A stretch of 64,000 bases of DNA from Sphingobacteriia bacterium (GCA_015999745.1 JAECQP010000008.1:1-64000), one strand, 5' to 3'. Counted from the first letter of the stretch, positions 1-8,885 are shown. Notes: generated by a model from the letters alone, not told the origin. Numbers and translations: made by a program.

Positions 1-460
1 TGTTAATCATTTGGTTGCGTCCGCACAATTTCGGGTAGAGGAGGTATAACTACCCCAAAAACTGCGGGTGATCTACTTATAAAACTGTGGAGGCTGGCTT
101 ACATATTAGCGTTCGTAGAACATAAGGCCGGGTGTCGTTAGAAACGAGGTCATAAAATCCGTTATAGTCAATCTATGAATAGCGCCCGGTGCATTTCTGC
201 TAACCACCAGCCTGCCGCACCTGGCATCGCTTCACGCTCACGCCACCTCAGTCCCAGAAGGGGTAAGTCAATACACTACGCTTGCAGATAGGTATTGCAT
301 TTTGAGTAACAATATTGGGGGGGATAAATAGAATAATGCTACAATATAAATATTTGTATGAATGGACCAATTAAAATATATGAAGGTGTGGATAATCGGT
401 GGGAGAGAACAGGACTGTCGGCTCCACTTCGTTGCGCCGACTTCCAAAGGGGGGCGTACC
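1..460. other. Unassigned non-coding stretch with complementary segments
   Basis: No convincing gene was found here. Positions 1-267 have no long open frame but contain short complementary segments: GGGTAG (33-38) with CTACCC (50-55), AGGCTGG (91-97) with CCAGCCT (207-213), and CCGGG (128-132) with CCCGG (185-189). The last two pairs nest, as in a folded RNA. I compared it by eye with RNase P RNA (no AGGAAAGTCC-type core), tmRNA (no tag sequence) and SRP RNA, and none fits. From about 270 the sequence becomes A+T rich. It could be an unrecognised RNA or eroded non-coding DNA. Confidence 0.3.
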
Positions 461-588
461 CGAAGACAAGAAAAAGCCCTTGCTTGCTTCGCAAGCCGGG
501 GATTTTTCTGTCCGCTCCCTGAAGCTCTGGCTTCGGTCGCGCCCATAAAAAAATCCCGCACTTTGTGCAGGACTTTTTCTTGTCTTCG
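461..588. repeat. 128-bp inverted-repeat element abutting tRNA-Leu
   Basis: Two perfect 16-base arms, CGAAGACAAGAAAAAG at 461-476 and its reverse complement at 573-588, enclose about 96 bases. The inside holds further hairpins: TTGCTTCGCAA-type near 482-496, a GAAGC/GCTTC hairpin near 519-535, and the tRNA terminator. The right arm touches the 3' end of tRNA-Leu directly. It may be a duplicated and inverted tRNA terminator region, or a small non-autonomous element that settled at a tRNA 3' end. No open frame inside is credible. Confidence 0.6.
547..572 (-). terminator. Intrinsic terminator of tRNA-Leu
   Basis: On the minus strand an 8-bp stem (TCCTGCAC, loop AAA, GTGCGGGA) is followed by seven T residues. 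It lies 16 bases past the tRNA 3' end, as expected for a tRNA terminator. Confidence 0.75.
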
Positions 589-672
589 TGCCCAGAACAG
601 GAATCGAACCTGCACTACCTTGCGATAACCAGATTTTGAGTCTAGCGCGTCTACCAGTTCCGCCATCTGGGC
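589..672 (-). tRNA. tRNA-Leu (anticodon CAA)
   Basis: The minus strand folds as a class II tRNA: acceptor stem GCCCAGA/TCTGGGC, discriminator A, a D-arm with the GGTAGACGC stretch of leucine tRNAs, anticodon stem CTAGA/TCTGG around loop CTCAAAA (anticodon CAA), a variable arm, and a T-arm with GGTTCGAATC-type sequence. CCA is not encoded. An open frame that crosses this RNA is spurious. Confidence 0.95.
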
Positions 673-750
673 TTAAACGGGTTGCAATATTAGTTCATGA
701 TCGGAAAACAGCCAAATAAATGTAATCCGGTCGCTATTGCCCGCCCGGGT

Positions 751-1257
751 CTACAAAAGTCCCCGCGTGATCCGGTCGAGGTACTTTTTTTGATAATAAT
801 AAGATTTTACTTGCAACAGCTCTTTTTCGGAAGTAATACCTTCCTGATAATTTGCCATAATTGCTTCAACAGGTTCATATATGTCGGTTTGTAGTGCTTG
901 TATATCGGATTCCACAGCCGCTTTGACCGCCGCATCATTTTTGTCCATCTCCATCACCTGCTCATTCAGGTCCATTACTTTCATCAGGAAGTCGGGGGAG
1001 AGGCTGTATTTTTCTTCTTCCTCCAGCATACCGTGCAGTTGAAGTATATATTTTATAGTGGCATCGGGAGATTGAAATACATTGAAGGCCTGGTTCACCT
1101 GTGCAGATTTCTCAAGGGCTTCCTGCTGCTGCGCTTCATCGGAGCTTCCGAAAAAATCGGGATGGTACTGCCTGCTCAATGCATAGAACCGCTTTTTTAC
1201 CAGGGCCTGGTCGGGCCTGAAACTCACAGGAATATCGTACAATTCAAAGTAATTCAT
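751..1257 (-). CDS. hscB: Fe-S protein assembly co-chaperone HscB
   Basis: This 168-residue J-domain protein should deliver the scaffold IscU/SufU-type Fe-S cluster to an Hsp70 (HscA or DnaK) and stimulate its ATPase in the cytoplasm. The N-terminal half is a J-domain with the HPD tripeptide at residues 32-34. The C-terminal half is the charged helical HscB oligomerisation domain. Length matches the family (about 170). The start puts the conserved YFELYDIP segment at the N-terminus. It is divergent from the dehydrogenase at 1339, with about 80 bases between. No hscA or iscU is nearby, so the partner is elsewhere. The family call is firm; the Fe-S role follows from the family. Confidence 0.88.
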   Translation of the reverse strand: MNYFELYDIPVSFRPDQALVKKRFYALSRQYHPDFFGSSDEAQQQEALEKSAQVNQAFNVFQSPDATIKYILQLHGMLEEEEKYSLSPDFLMKVMDLNEQVMEMDKNDAAVKAAVESDIQALQTDIYEPVEAIMANYQEGITSEKELLQVKSYYYQKKYLDRITRGLL

Positions 1258-1338
1258 CGGTGTAAATAAGTGGCTAAGTTAAGGGGTATTCCGCAGGGCT
1301 TCTGCCTTCGATTGCTTATCTTGCGCAAAATTACGATA

Positions 1339-2541
1339 ATGCTTGTTATAGGACTGATAAGAGAGGGGAAAATTCCGGCTGATAATCGTGTGGCGCTAAC
1401 ACCGGCTCAATGCAAGTTTCTTACTAAGAACTTTGCTGATATACAGATTAAAGTACAACCCTCACCCAACAGGAGCTATAAAGACAGTGAATATGTTCAG
1501 GCAGGTATTGAACTGTCCGAAGACCTGAATGATTGTAATCTGCTGCTGGGTATTAAGGAAGTTCCTGTAGACCAGTTGATTCCCAACAAACGCTATATGT
1601 TCTTCTCCCATACCAAAAAAATGCAACCCTATAACCAGGGGCTGATGCGGGCAATGGTGGAAAAGGGCATCACCCTGATCGACTATGAGTGCCTGGAACA
1701 CAAAGACGGCCAGCGCATCATCGGTTTTGGATTCTTCGCAGGCATTGTAGGAGCGCACAACGGCATCATGGCTTACGGTAATAAAACCGGTGAGTTTCAT
1801 TTACCGCGCGTTCATAAGGCGAAGGATTACCGCGAGCTGATTCACAGCTATTTCGGGCTGAAACTGCCCCCGGTAAAGATTGCCGTTACCGGCAGTGGAA
1901 GAGTGGCGCATGGTATCCTGGAAATCATGAACCTGATGGATGCACAGGAAGTAGAGCCCGAAGATTATCTGTCTAAAGAGTTTGATTATCCTGTTTACGT
2001 TCAACTGAAAGGAGCCGACCTCTACAGTCACAAAGTAACCGGCAAATATTCCAGGGAGCATTTTCACGATCATCCCGAAGAGTATGATTGTTTGTTCGAA
2101 AAATATTGTTACCAGACCGATATCCTGATGAACGGAATCTACTGGAGCCCGGAAACGCCCCGCCTGTTCTCCTTAGACATGCTGAAAAAGCCTGAGTTCC
2201 GCATCAAAACGATTGCTGATATTACCGATGATAAATATGGAAGCGTGCCTTGTAATTTAGGTGATTCCACCATCAGCAATCCCGTTTACGGCGTCAATAT
2301 AATGACCGGTGAAAAAACGGAACCCTATATAGATGGCAGCATTGATATCATGGCGGTGGGCAATTTGCCCAATGAACTGCCCCGTGATGCCAGCCGTTTC
2401 TTTGGCGAGCAGTTGATTAAATACATCCTGAACGATATCCGCAAAGGTGGTTCTGAACTGATTGAGAAAGCCACCATACTCAACAAGGGACAGCTCACCG
2501 GCTATTTTGATTACATGGAGGAATATGCAGGAACCAAGTAG
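1339..2541 (+). CDS. Alanine dehydrogenase / NAD-dependent saccharopine dehydrogenase-like enzyme
   Basis: The 400-residue product has the AlaDh/PNT N-terminal domain (start LVIGLIREGKIPADNRVALT) followed by a Rossmann nucleotide-binding domain with GSGRVAHGI near residue 187. The segment GFGFFAGIVGAHNG, preceded by DYECLEHKDGQR, is typical of the lysine-forming saccharopine dehydrogenase branch. The likely reaction is NAD-dependent oxidative deamination of an amino acid or saccharopine; substrate choice cannot be read from sequence. The frame is open back to a GTG at 1270, but the conserved N-terminus begins at the ATG at 1339. The extra 23 residues are basic and unlike the family. Confidence 0.75.
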   Translation: MLVIGLIREGKIPADNRVALTPAQCKFLTKNFADIQIKVQPSPNRSYKDSEYVQAGIELSEDLNDCNLLLGIKEVPVDQLIPNKRYMFFSHTKKMQPYNQGLMRAMVEKGITLIDYECLEHKDGQRIIGFGFFAGIVGAHNGIMAYGNKTGEFHLPRVHKAKDYRELIHSYFGLKLPPVKIAVTGSGRVAHGILEIMNLMDAQEVEPEDYLSKEFDYPVYVQLKGADLYSHKVTGKYSREHFHDHPEEYDCLFEKYCYQTDILMNGIYWSPETPRLFSLDMLKKPEFRIKTIADITDDKYGSVPCNLGDSTISNPVYGVNIMTGEKTEPYIDGSIDIMAVGNLPNELPRDASRFFGEQLIKYILNDIRKGGSELIEKATILNKGQLTGYFDYMEEYAGTK

Positions 2542-2557
2542 GGGATGACTGCCGGGA

Positions 2558-5173
2558 TTATTTCAGCAAAGCTTTTACTTCATTCAATTTCATCAGGGCT
2601 TCAACCGGCGTTAACTGGTTGATGTCGATGGAATTTAATTTGCTTCTGATTTCATCGAAGGTTTGTGAATGCGCATCAAAGATGGACAGTTGTACCTGTG
2701 GGGTACTAACCTGTTTCAGGGTTTCTGCCGTGCTGCTTCGTTCCTTTCCCTCTTCTTTCACATGTTGCTGCTCCAATTGCTTCAGGATGGTATTGGCCCT
2801 GTCGATCAGGGATGGCGGCATTCCGGCCATACGGGCTACCTGGATACCAAAACTGTGGGTGCTTCCACCGGGCGCCATTTTCCGGAGGAAAATGATTTTA
2901 TTGCTGACTTCCTTGTGGGTAATATGATAGTTCTTTACATGCTCCAGCCGTTCTTCCAGTTCATTCAGTTCATGATAATGCGTGGCGAACAGGGTCTTGG
3001 GCTTGAAAGGACTGTTGTGAATGAATTCCACCATACTCCATGCAATGGAGATCCCATCATAGGTGGCGGTTCCCCGGCCTATTTCATCGAGCAGGATCAG
3101 GCTGCGGGCGCTCATATTATTGATGATGCTGGCGGTTTCATTCATTTCTACCATGAACGTGGATTCTCCTCCGCTCAGGTTATCTGATGCGCCTACGCGG
3201 GTGAAAATTTTATCGGTCAGCGGAACCCTCGCTGCTGTCGCCGGAACAAAACTGCCCATATGGGCCATCAGGGTAATGATGGCGGTCTGTCGCAGTAAGG
3301 CGCTCTTCCCACTCATATTTGGACCGGTAAGGATGATCACCTGCTGGTTGTATGGATCAAGGGTAATATCGTTGGAAATATAGGTTTCATCTGCGCCGAG
3401 ATTTCTTTCAATCACCGGATGTCTTCCTTCGGTAATCTCCAGTTCCAGCCCGTCGTGCAATACCGGTTTCTTATACTGGAATTGCAGGGCGTTTTCTGCA
3501 AAACAGTTCAGGCAATCGGTGGTGGCCAACACCTGTCCGTTCACCTGCACAGGGGCAATGTATTGCTGAAGTTCCAGCAACAACTGATTGTATCGCTCCA
3601 TTTCAATGCTGAGGATCTTGTCTTCTGCTCCGGTAATTTTCTCCTCGTATTCCTTCAGCTCCGGCGTGATGTATCGCTCTGCGCTGGTCAGGGTCTGTTT
3701 GCGGATCCAGTCGGCAGGTACTTTGTTTTTATGGGAATTGGTTACTTCCAGGTAATACCCAAATACATTGTTGAAGCTGATCTTCAGGGAATGTATTCCG
3801 GTTCTTTCTGCTTCGCGCTGCTGTATATTGATCAGGTATTCCTTTCCGCCTGTAGCGATCTTTCTCAACTGATCCAGTTCTTCATCCACCCCTTCCCGAA
3901 TGATTCCCCCTTTGTTTACCATCACCGGCGGAGCATCCACAATCTCTTTGTTAATGCGTGTTACAATGTTGGCGCATCCATCCAGCATTCCGGCCAGTTT
4001 TTGCAGGTAGTTATTGCCGGTGGCCGATAACCATGTTTTGATCTGTGCGGTTTGCTCCAGCCCGCTGGCCAGTTGAACCACTTCCCGGGGATTGATTTTC
4101 TTTAAGGGGATTTTGCTAACGATCCGTTCCACATCTCCGCAGGCCTTGATGGCCTGTGCAAGCTGATTGCGCAGATCAGTCTGCAGAATCAGGTATTCCA
4201 CAGCATTGAGCCGCTCATTGATTTTACCGATATCCCTCAGCGGAAATACCAGCCATCTTTTCAGCAATCTTGCGCCCATGGGGCTTACCGTTCGATCCAG
4301 CACCTGCAATAAACTGGTATGCTGTTCTGCACCGGTGGGTAGCAGCTCCAGGTTACGGATGGTGAACCGGTCCATCCATAAAAAATCTTCCCGTTCAATC
4401 CGCTGGATGGAAGTGATATGCTGCAGGTTGGGATGTTCTGTTTCTTTCAGGTAGTAGAGGATGGCTCCTGCTGCGATAATGGATTCATTCAATCCTTCAA
4501 TACCAAACCCCTTCAGGGAATGGGTTTGAAACTGTTTCAGCAAACGCTCGGTGGCAGATGCTTCATCAAAGATCCAGCTCTCCATGGTATAGGTATAAAA
4601 CCGGGTACCATAGTTCTCCTTAAAATGCTTCTGATAGCTACGCTGAAAAATAACTTCTGCGGGTTTCAGGCTCTGCAGTAATTTATCGATGTATTCTTCA
4701 TTGCCCTGTGCTACAAAGAATTCTCCTGTGGAGATATCGAGCAAGGCGATGCCTGTTTCTTTTTCCGTAAAATGGATGGCGGCTAAAAAATTATTGCTTT
4801 TATATTCCAGCAACTTATCGTTGGTGGCTATGCCGGGCGTGACCATTTCCGTAACGCCTCTTTTTACAATACCCTTTACGGTTTTGGGGTCTTCCAGCTG
4901 ATCGCAGATAGCTACCCGGTAGCCTGCTTTCACCAGTTTATGGAGATAGGTATCCAGTGAATGATGCGGGAATCCTGCCAACTCGCTGGATGCTGCTGCG
5001 CCGTTATTCCGCTTTGTAAGCGTAATGCCCAATACCCTGGAGGCAATCACTGCATCCTCCCCGAATGTTTCGTAAAAATCACCCACCCTGAACAGCAAAA
5101 CAGCATCGGGGTATTTTTGTTTAATAGCCCGATGCTGCTGCATTAATGGTGTATCGTTTCCGCTCTTTGCCAT
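2558..5173 (-). CDS. mutS: DNA mismatch repair protein MutS
   Basis: This 871-residue protein recognises mismatches and small loops and starts methyl-independent repair with MutL. Visible features are the mismatch-reading Phe-x-Glu (FYE at 33-35) in GDFYETF, the connector and lever domains, the clamp, Walker A GPNMSGKS at 617-624, and Walker B LILLDEIGRGT near 695 followed by FATHYHEL. The C-terminal tail matches MutS1 rather than MutS2 (no Smr domain). The gene has its own promoter box six bases upstream of the ATG, so the leader is very short. It ends about 16 bases from the convergent dehydrogenase gene. No mutL is in the window. Confidence 0.97.
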   Translation of the reverse strand: MAKSGNDTPLMQQHRAIKQKYPDAVLLFRVGDFYETFGEDAVIASRVLGITLTKRNNGAAASSELAGFPHHSLDTYLHKLVKAGYRVAICDQLEDPKTVKGIVKRGVTEMVTPGIATNDKLLEYKSNNFLAAIHFTEKETGIALLDISTGEFFVAQGNEEYIDKLLQSLKPAEVIFQRSYQKHFKENYGTRFYTYTMESWIFDEASATERLLKQFQTHSLKGFGIEGLNESIIAAGAILYYLKETEHPNLQHITSIQRIEREDFLWMDRFTIRNLELLPTGAEQHTSLLQVLDRTVSPMGARLLKRWLVFPLRDIGKINERLNAVEYLILQTDLRNQLAQAIKACGDVERIVSKIPLKKINPREVVQLASGLEQTAQIKTWLSATGNNYLQKLAGMLDGCANIVTRINKEIVDAPPVMVNKGGIIREGVDEELDQLRKIATGGKEYLINIQQREAERTGIHSLKISFNNVFGYYLEVTNSHKNKVPADWIRKQTLTSAERYITPELKEYEEKITGAEDKILSIEMERYNQLLLELQQYIAPVQVNGQVLATTDCLNCFAENALQFQYKKPVLHDGLELEITEGRHPVIERNLGADETYISNDITLDPYNQQVIILTGPNMSGKSALLRQTAIITLMAHMGSFVPATAARVPLTDKIFTRVGASDNLSGGESTFMVEMNETASIINNMSARSLILLDEIGRGTATYDGISIAWSMVEFIHNSPFKPKTLFATHYHELNELEERLEHVKNYHITHKEVSNKIIFLRKMAPGGSTHSFGIQVARMAGMPPSLIDRANTILKQLEQQHVKEEGKERSSTAETLKQVSTPQVQLSIFDAHSQTFDEIRSKLNSIDINQLTPVEALMKLNEVKALLK

Positions 5174-5178
5174 GACGA

Positions 5179-5186
5179 CAAATATA
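5179..5186 (-). promoter_or_regulatory. -7 box TATATTTG of the mutS promoter
   Basis: On the minus strand TATATTTG fits the Bacteroidota -7 consensus TAnnTTTG exactly and ends five bases before the mutS ATG. This implies a leader of only a few bases. A clear -33 TTTG is not present at the usual distance. Confidence 0.6.
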
Positions 5187-5246
5187 ACGATGCACAGGAA
5201 GCGTTATAAGGCCGGGTGGCTATATGTGGAAAAGTAACTGCCTGTA

Positions 5247-6833
5247 CTACCTTGGATTGGCTGCCCTGGGTTGGGGCATTGCCTTCCTGGGCAGCTTCTC
5301 TTCCCGCTGGGCGGCATGGTAGGCAAATGACGCTACAATGGTAGCCATCTGCTTCAGGTCGGCCTCAATCAGGTGATCGTACACATCCATATTGCTGTGG
5401 TGGGTACGGGTATCGTATTCAATCGGATCCTGGATGAACTGGAAGCCGGGTAAACCCACCGCATCAAATGCCTGGTGGTCTGTACCTCCGGTATTGTTGA
5501 TGGTAACAGTTGTTGCATCCAGGTCCCGGAATGGAGCCAGCCATTGCGTAAATATATTTCTGCAGGCTTCGTTCCCCTGCAGATAAATACCGCGGATTTT
5601 ACCGGTCCCGTTATCGATATTGAAATAGGAAGAGAATTTTTCGTGCGCGCCGGTTGTTTGCATGGTTGCAGGGTCTGCAAAGGTCTTCTTTACATATCCC
5701 CTGGATCCGAGCAAGCCCTGCTCTTCTCCACTCCACAACCCAATGCGGATGGTTCTTTTAGGATTGATGCCCAGCGTTTTGATGATCCGCATGGCTTCCA
5801 GCATTACAGCAGAACCGGAGGCATTATCCGTAGCGCCCGTTCCTGCCTGCCAGGAGTCGAGGTGTGCACCAATCATTACAATCTCGTCTTTCAAAACGGG
5901 ATCTGTTCCGGGAATCTCCGCTATCACATTGTAGCCCTTGAGGTCTTTGGTGTAGAATTTTGTTTTAACATCCACATCCATTTTTAACGGCGTACCTGCT
6001 TTGGCCAGGCGTAAAATGGAATTGAAATCTTCTATGCCCAGTGCCAGATCGGGAAAGTTGTCCGGGTCGGTTGCTTTGTAGGCTCCGCCACCCTGTGCAA
6101 ACACGGTGCCGTCATGGCTTCTGGCTCCACCTGAGCTCAATAACGCTACAGCGCCTTCTGCTTTGGCCATGGCTTTCAGCAGATTGCCCGTGCGCTGGGC
6201 GGCCATTCTTTGCTGCATGAACTGCTGTTGTTGTGCGCGTTGTTGTTCCGGGCTCGTAGTTGGGGCAGGCGTCATTTTAGCATCTGCCATTTTCTGCAGT
6301 TCTTCGGCTGTAAACCTTACTGCATCTGCCTTGAAGCTTTGTTTATACTCGCTCGTCTGATTCAGCAGGATGATTTTTCCTTTCAGTTTACCCGCATACT
6401 GCTGCAGGTCTGCACTATCCTTTGCATTGATCACCAGTACGCCTGCGGATTGCAGCCCCTTTGTGCCGCTGGTCCAGGTTTTGGGGTAGGCCATGATCGG
6501 TTTGTAATAAGGTGCGGTAATGGCCAGGTAACTTTTTTCCAGCTCCCAACCTTTTCCAAACTCTCCCCATGGATCAAGCACCCCATTGGTGATTCCCCAC
6601 TCGCTCAGGCTGTTGATGGCATAGTTGGCTGCACGGGCGAACCCCGGAGAATTGGTGAGGCGGTTGCCACTCATATCGGTCAGGTTGAAGGCAATTTCCA
6701 TCACTTTGGAATGCTCCAGTCCTTCCTTGCGGATCTTCTGTATGATGTTCTGATCGATGCTTTCCTGCTGTGCAAGTGAAAGCAATGGAGTTGCCATTGC
6801 CAGTAGCAGGCTGTAACGGTTGATGATTCTCAT
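5247..6833 (-). CDS. Secreted M28 family metallopeptidase
   Basis: This 528-residue protein starts with a Sec signal peptide (hydrophobic core at residues 7-20, cleavage near SLAQQ). The catalytic M28 domain shows the di-zinc ligand motifs: AHLDSW (His324, Asp326), TDNASG (Asp336), SGEEQGLLGS (Glu370/371), and a later THH near residue 480. An inserted segment at roughly 100-290 resembles the PA-type lid and carries a Gln-rich run (QQRAQQQQFMQQR). It should be an aminopeptidase or carboxypeptidase working in the periplasm or outside the cell. Neighbours give no substrate hint. The gene is divergent from the RNA methylase at 6928. Confidence 0.88.
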   Translation of the reverse strand: MRIINRYSLLLAMATPLLSLAQQESIDQNIIQKIRKEGLEHSKVMEIAFNLTDMSGNRLTNSPGFARAANYAINSLSEWGITNGVLDPWGEFGKGWELEKSYLAITAPYYKPIMAYPKTWTSGTKGLQSAGVLVINAKDSADLQQYAGKLKGKIILLNQTSEYKQSFKADAVRFTAEELQKMADAKMTPAPTTSPEQQRAQQQQFMQQRMAAQRTGNLLKAMAKAEGAVALLSSGGARSHDGTVFAQGGGAYKATDPDNFPDLALGIEDFNSILRLAKAGTPLKMDVDVKTKFYTKDLKGYNVIAEIPGTDPVLKDEIVMIGAHLDSWQAGTGATDNASGSAVMLEAMRIIKTLGINPKRTIRIGLWSGEEQGLLGSRGYVKKTFADPATMQTTGAHEKFSSYFNIDNGTGKIRGIYLQGNEACRNIFTQWLAPFRDLDATTVTINNTGGTDHQAFDAVGLPGFQFIQDPIEYDTRTHHSNMDVYDHLIEADLKQMATIVASFAYHAAQREEKLPRKAMPQPRAANPR

Positions 6834-6915
6834 ATCTTGAATTGAAGTTTGGCTGAGGGATCAAAATAAGTTTTTCCGGAAATAAAGGGATAAAGATTAT
6901 ATGAATGGATGGATT

Positions 6916-6923
6916 TACCTTTG
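6916..6923 (+). promoter_or_regulatory. -7 box TACCTTTG before the RNA methylase gene
   Basis: This is an exact match to TAnnTTTG, four bases before the ATG at 6928. It argues against the upstream in-frame ATG at 6901, which would lie before the transcription start, and suggests a nearly leaderless mRNA. Confidence 0.55.
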
Positions 6924-6927
6924 CGCC

Positions 6928-7464
6928 ATGCGTAAGTGGAACATGGATGAACTGGGCAGGAAATCGGTGGAGGCTTTTAAGCAGGCCGGCAAAACCCCTG
7001 TTGTGCTTGTATTGGACAATATCCGCAGTATGCACAATGTGGGCAGCATATTCAGATCGGCAGACGCTTTCCTGATTGAAGCCATTTATCTTTGCGGCTA
7101 TACGCCCAGGCCTCCTCACCGGGATATCAATAAAACAGCCTTGGGGGCTACCGAAACGGTTGCCTGGAAATATGCTGAAACCACCGAAGCGGCTTTAATC
7201 GAACTGAAACGGGAGGGCTTTGTTATATATGCCATTGAGCAGGCAGAGGGAAGCATTTCCCTTGAACAGTTCAGCCTGAAAGATGCTAAAACAGCCCTGG
7301 TACTGGGGAATGAAGTAGAAGGGGTGGCCGATGGAGCCCTGCAACTTTGCGATGGTTGTATCGAAATTCCACAGATGGGTTCTAAGCATTCGCTCAACGT
7401 GTCGGTTGCTGCGGGGATTGTTTTGTGGAAGGCAGTGGAAGGATTGCTGAAACCCAAACATTAA
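6928..7464 (+). CDS. SpoU/TrmH family RNA methyltransferase
   Basis: This 178-residue SPOUT-fold enzyme should transfer a methyl group from S-adenosylmethionine to a ribose 2'-OH in tRNA or rRNA. All three SPOUT motifs are present: NVGSIFRSADAF (motif 1), ALVLGNEVEGV (motif 2) and the knot segment IPQMGSKHSLNVSVAAGI (motif 3). There is no extra RNA-binding N-terminal domain, so it is the short form. The exact target nucleotide is not known. An ATG at 6901 is in frame, but the promoter box at 6916-6923 and family length favour 6928. The prenyltransferase gene follows after about 20 bases and may be co-transcribed. Confidence 0.85.
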   Translation: MRKWNMDELGRKSVEAFKQAGKTPVVLVLDNIRSMHNVGSIFRSADAFLIEAIYLCGYTPRPPHRDINKTALGATETVAWKYAETTEAALIELKREGFVIYAIEQAEGSISLEQFSLKDAKTALVLGNEVEGVADGALQLCDGCIEIPQMGSKHSLNVSVAAGIVLWKAVEGLLKPKH

Positions 7465-7485
7465 AAATCTAAAATCCATATAGTT

Positions 7486-8397
7486 TTGACTACCATTAAG
7501 AATTATTTCAGTCTTGTAAAATTTTCCCATACCATTTTTGCAATGCCCTTTGCAATGATTGGTTTTTTTATTGCAGTACCGCATGCTCCAACTGCAAACA
7601 TCGATGCTGCACAAACCATGAGCGCCCTGGTAGAATCCGTTATGTTGCGAAAGTTCCTGCTGGTACTGGTTTGTATGGTTACCGCACGGAATGCGGCCAT
7701 GGGCTTTAACCGGTACCTCGATCGCCATTTCGATGCAAAGAACCCGCGTACGGCCATCCGCGAAATTCCCGCAGGAATCCTTTCTGCCGAAAGTGCGCTG
7801 TTGTTTGTGATCCTCAACTGTGTGGCCTTTATTGTTGCTGCTTTGTTCATCAATAGCATTTGTTTCTATCTGTCGCCGGTGGCGTTGTTCGTGATCATGT
7901 TCTATAGCTTCACCAAGCGTTTTACCCCGCTTTGCCACCTGGTACTGGGGCTGGGGCTTTCCCTTGCGCCAATCGGCGCTTACCTGGCAGTAACCGGTGT
8001 GTTTGCCTGGTTGCCTGTCCTGTTTTCCTTTGCAGTTATTTTTTGGGTAAGCGGTTTTGATATCATTTATGCATTACAGGACGTTGAATTTGACCAGTCT
8101 CAAAAATTGTATTCCATCCCCGCAGTGTTTGGAAAAGCCGGTGCACTGCGTATTTCTGAAATCCTGCACCTGCTGAGCAGTATCTGCGTCATCACTGCCG
8201 GCCTCATCGGCGGTTTTCATTGGATATACTGGATAGGCGTTGTGGTGTTTATTGGTATGCTGATATACCAGCACCTGCTGGTGAAACCCAATGATCTCAG
8301 CAAGGTTAACCTGGCGTTTATGACGGCCAACGGTATTGCGAGTGTTGTATTTGGTGTGATCGTCATCAGTTCCGTATTTTTACAATACGGCTGGTAA
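7486..8397 (+). CDS. UbiA family prenyltransferase (4-hydroxybenzoate polyprenyltransferase-like)
   Basis: This 303-residue integral membrane protein with eight or nine hydrophobic helices should attach a polyprenyl chain to an aromatic acid for quinone synthesis. Both Mg-diphosphate motifs are visible: NRYLDRHFDAKNPRT (NxxxDxxxD) near residue 77 and DIIYALQDVEFDQ near residue 192. The conserved LVKFSHTIFAMPFA segment must be in the protein, so translation begins upstream of the ATG at 7543. The only fitting codon is TTG at 7486. That codon overlaps a chance or real -7 box (TAGTTTTG, 7481-7488). If the box is real, this TTG could not be the start. Confidence 0.82.
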   Translation: MTTIKNYFSLVKFSHTIFAMPFAMIGFFIAVPHAPTANIDAAQTMSALVESVMLRKFLLVLVCMVTARNAAMGFNRYLDRHFDAKNPRTAIREIPAGILSAESALLFVILNCVAFIVAALFINSICFYLSPVALFVIMFYSFTKRFTPLCHLVLGLGLSLAPIGAYLAVTGVFAWLPVLFSFAVIFWVSGFDIIYALQDVEFDQSQKLYSIPAVFGKAGALRISEILHLLSSICVITAGLIGGFHWIYWIGVVVFIGMLIYQHLLVKPNDLSKVNLAFMTANGIASVVFGVIVISSVFLQYGW

Positions 8398-8413
8398 AAT
8401 CCCAATCAATCAA

Positions 8414-8827
8414 GTGGCTAGAATTATTTGTATAGACTATGGTGGTAAAAGAACTGGACTGGCTGTAACGGATCCCTTAAAGATCATTGCCACGGCGCTT
8501 ACCACGATCCCCTCCAAAGAACTGATTCCTTTTTTACAGAACTATTGTAAAAAAGAACCGGTTGAACTGATCCTGATTGGGGAGCCCCTGAATCTCGACG
8601 ACTCTGCCACTCATGCAACCCCGCTGGTAAATGCGGCCATCAAACAACTGAGCAAGGCGTTTCCGGAGATTCCCATCCGGAAAGTGGATGAGCGTTATAC
8701 CTCCAAAATGGCGGTAAGGGCCATGATTGATATGGGAATGAAGAAAAAAGACCGCAGGGAAAAAGGGAATATCGACCAGATCGCCGCTACAATAATGTTG
8801 CAGGAGTACCTGCAATCCATCCAATAA
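8414..8827 (+). CDS. ruvX: Holliday junction resolvase-like nuclease RuvX (YqgF)
   Basis: This 137-residue RNase H-fold protein starts from a GTG codon. The first strand carries IDYGGKRTGLAV, with the catalytic Asp of the YqgF family. VDERYTS near residue 90 and the later IDQIAA segment supply the other acidic residues. Members act in 16S rRNA 5' end processing and are annotated as putative Holliday junction resolvases. Length is typical. It follows the prenyltransferase gene by 16 bases and ends 58 bases before def, which has its own promoter. Confidence 0.88.
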   Translation: MARIICIDYGGKRTGLAVTDPLKIIATALTTIPSKELIPFLQNYCKKEPVELILIGEPLNLDDSATHATPLVNAAIKQLSKAFPEIPIRKVDERYTSKMAVRAMIDMGMKKKDRREKGNIDQIAATIMLQEYLQSIQ

Positions 8828-8831
8828 GCTA

Positions 8832-8862
8832 TTTGCCGGTTGCCCGTTTCTGGGTACTTTTG
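8832..8862 (+). promoter_or_regulatory. Promoter of def (TTTG-N19-TACTTTTG)
   Basis: TTTG at 8832-8835 and TACTTTTG at 8855-8862, separated by 19 bases, match both parts of the Bacteroidota housekeeping promoter. This is the cleanest promoter I see in the window. The def ATG is 23 bases after the -7 box. Confidence 0.7.
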
Positions 8863-8885
8863 CAGGAACTTAAGTTGTAGAAATA

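Noticed and set aside
1..267. RNase P RNA, tmRNA or SRP RNA
   Set aside because: The conserved core sequences of each were looked for on both strands and not found.
268..666. Leftward 132-codon open frame over the tRNA region
   Set aside because: It runs across tRNA-Leu and its terminator, so it is a by-product of the RNA sequence.
7195..7938. Leftward 247-codon frame opposite the methylase and prenyltransferase genes
   Set aside because: It spans two real genes, and its composition is that of reverse-strand noise.
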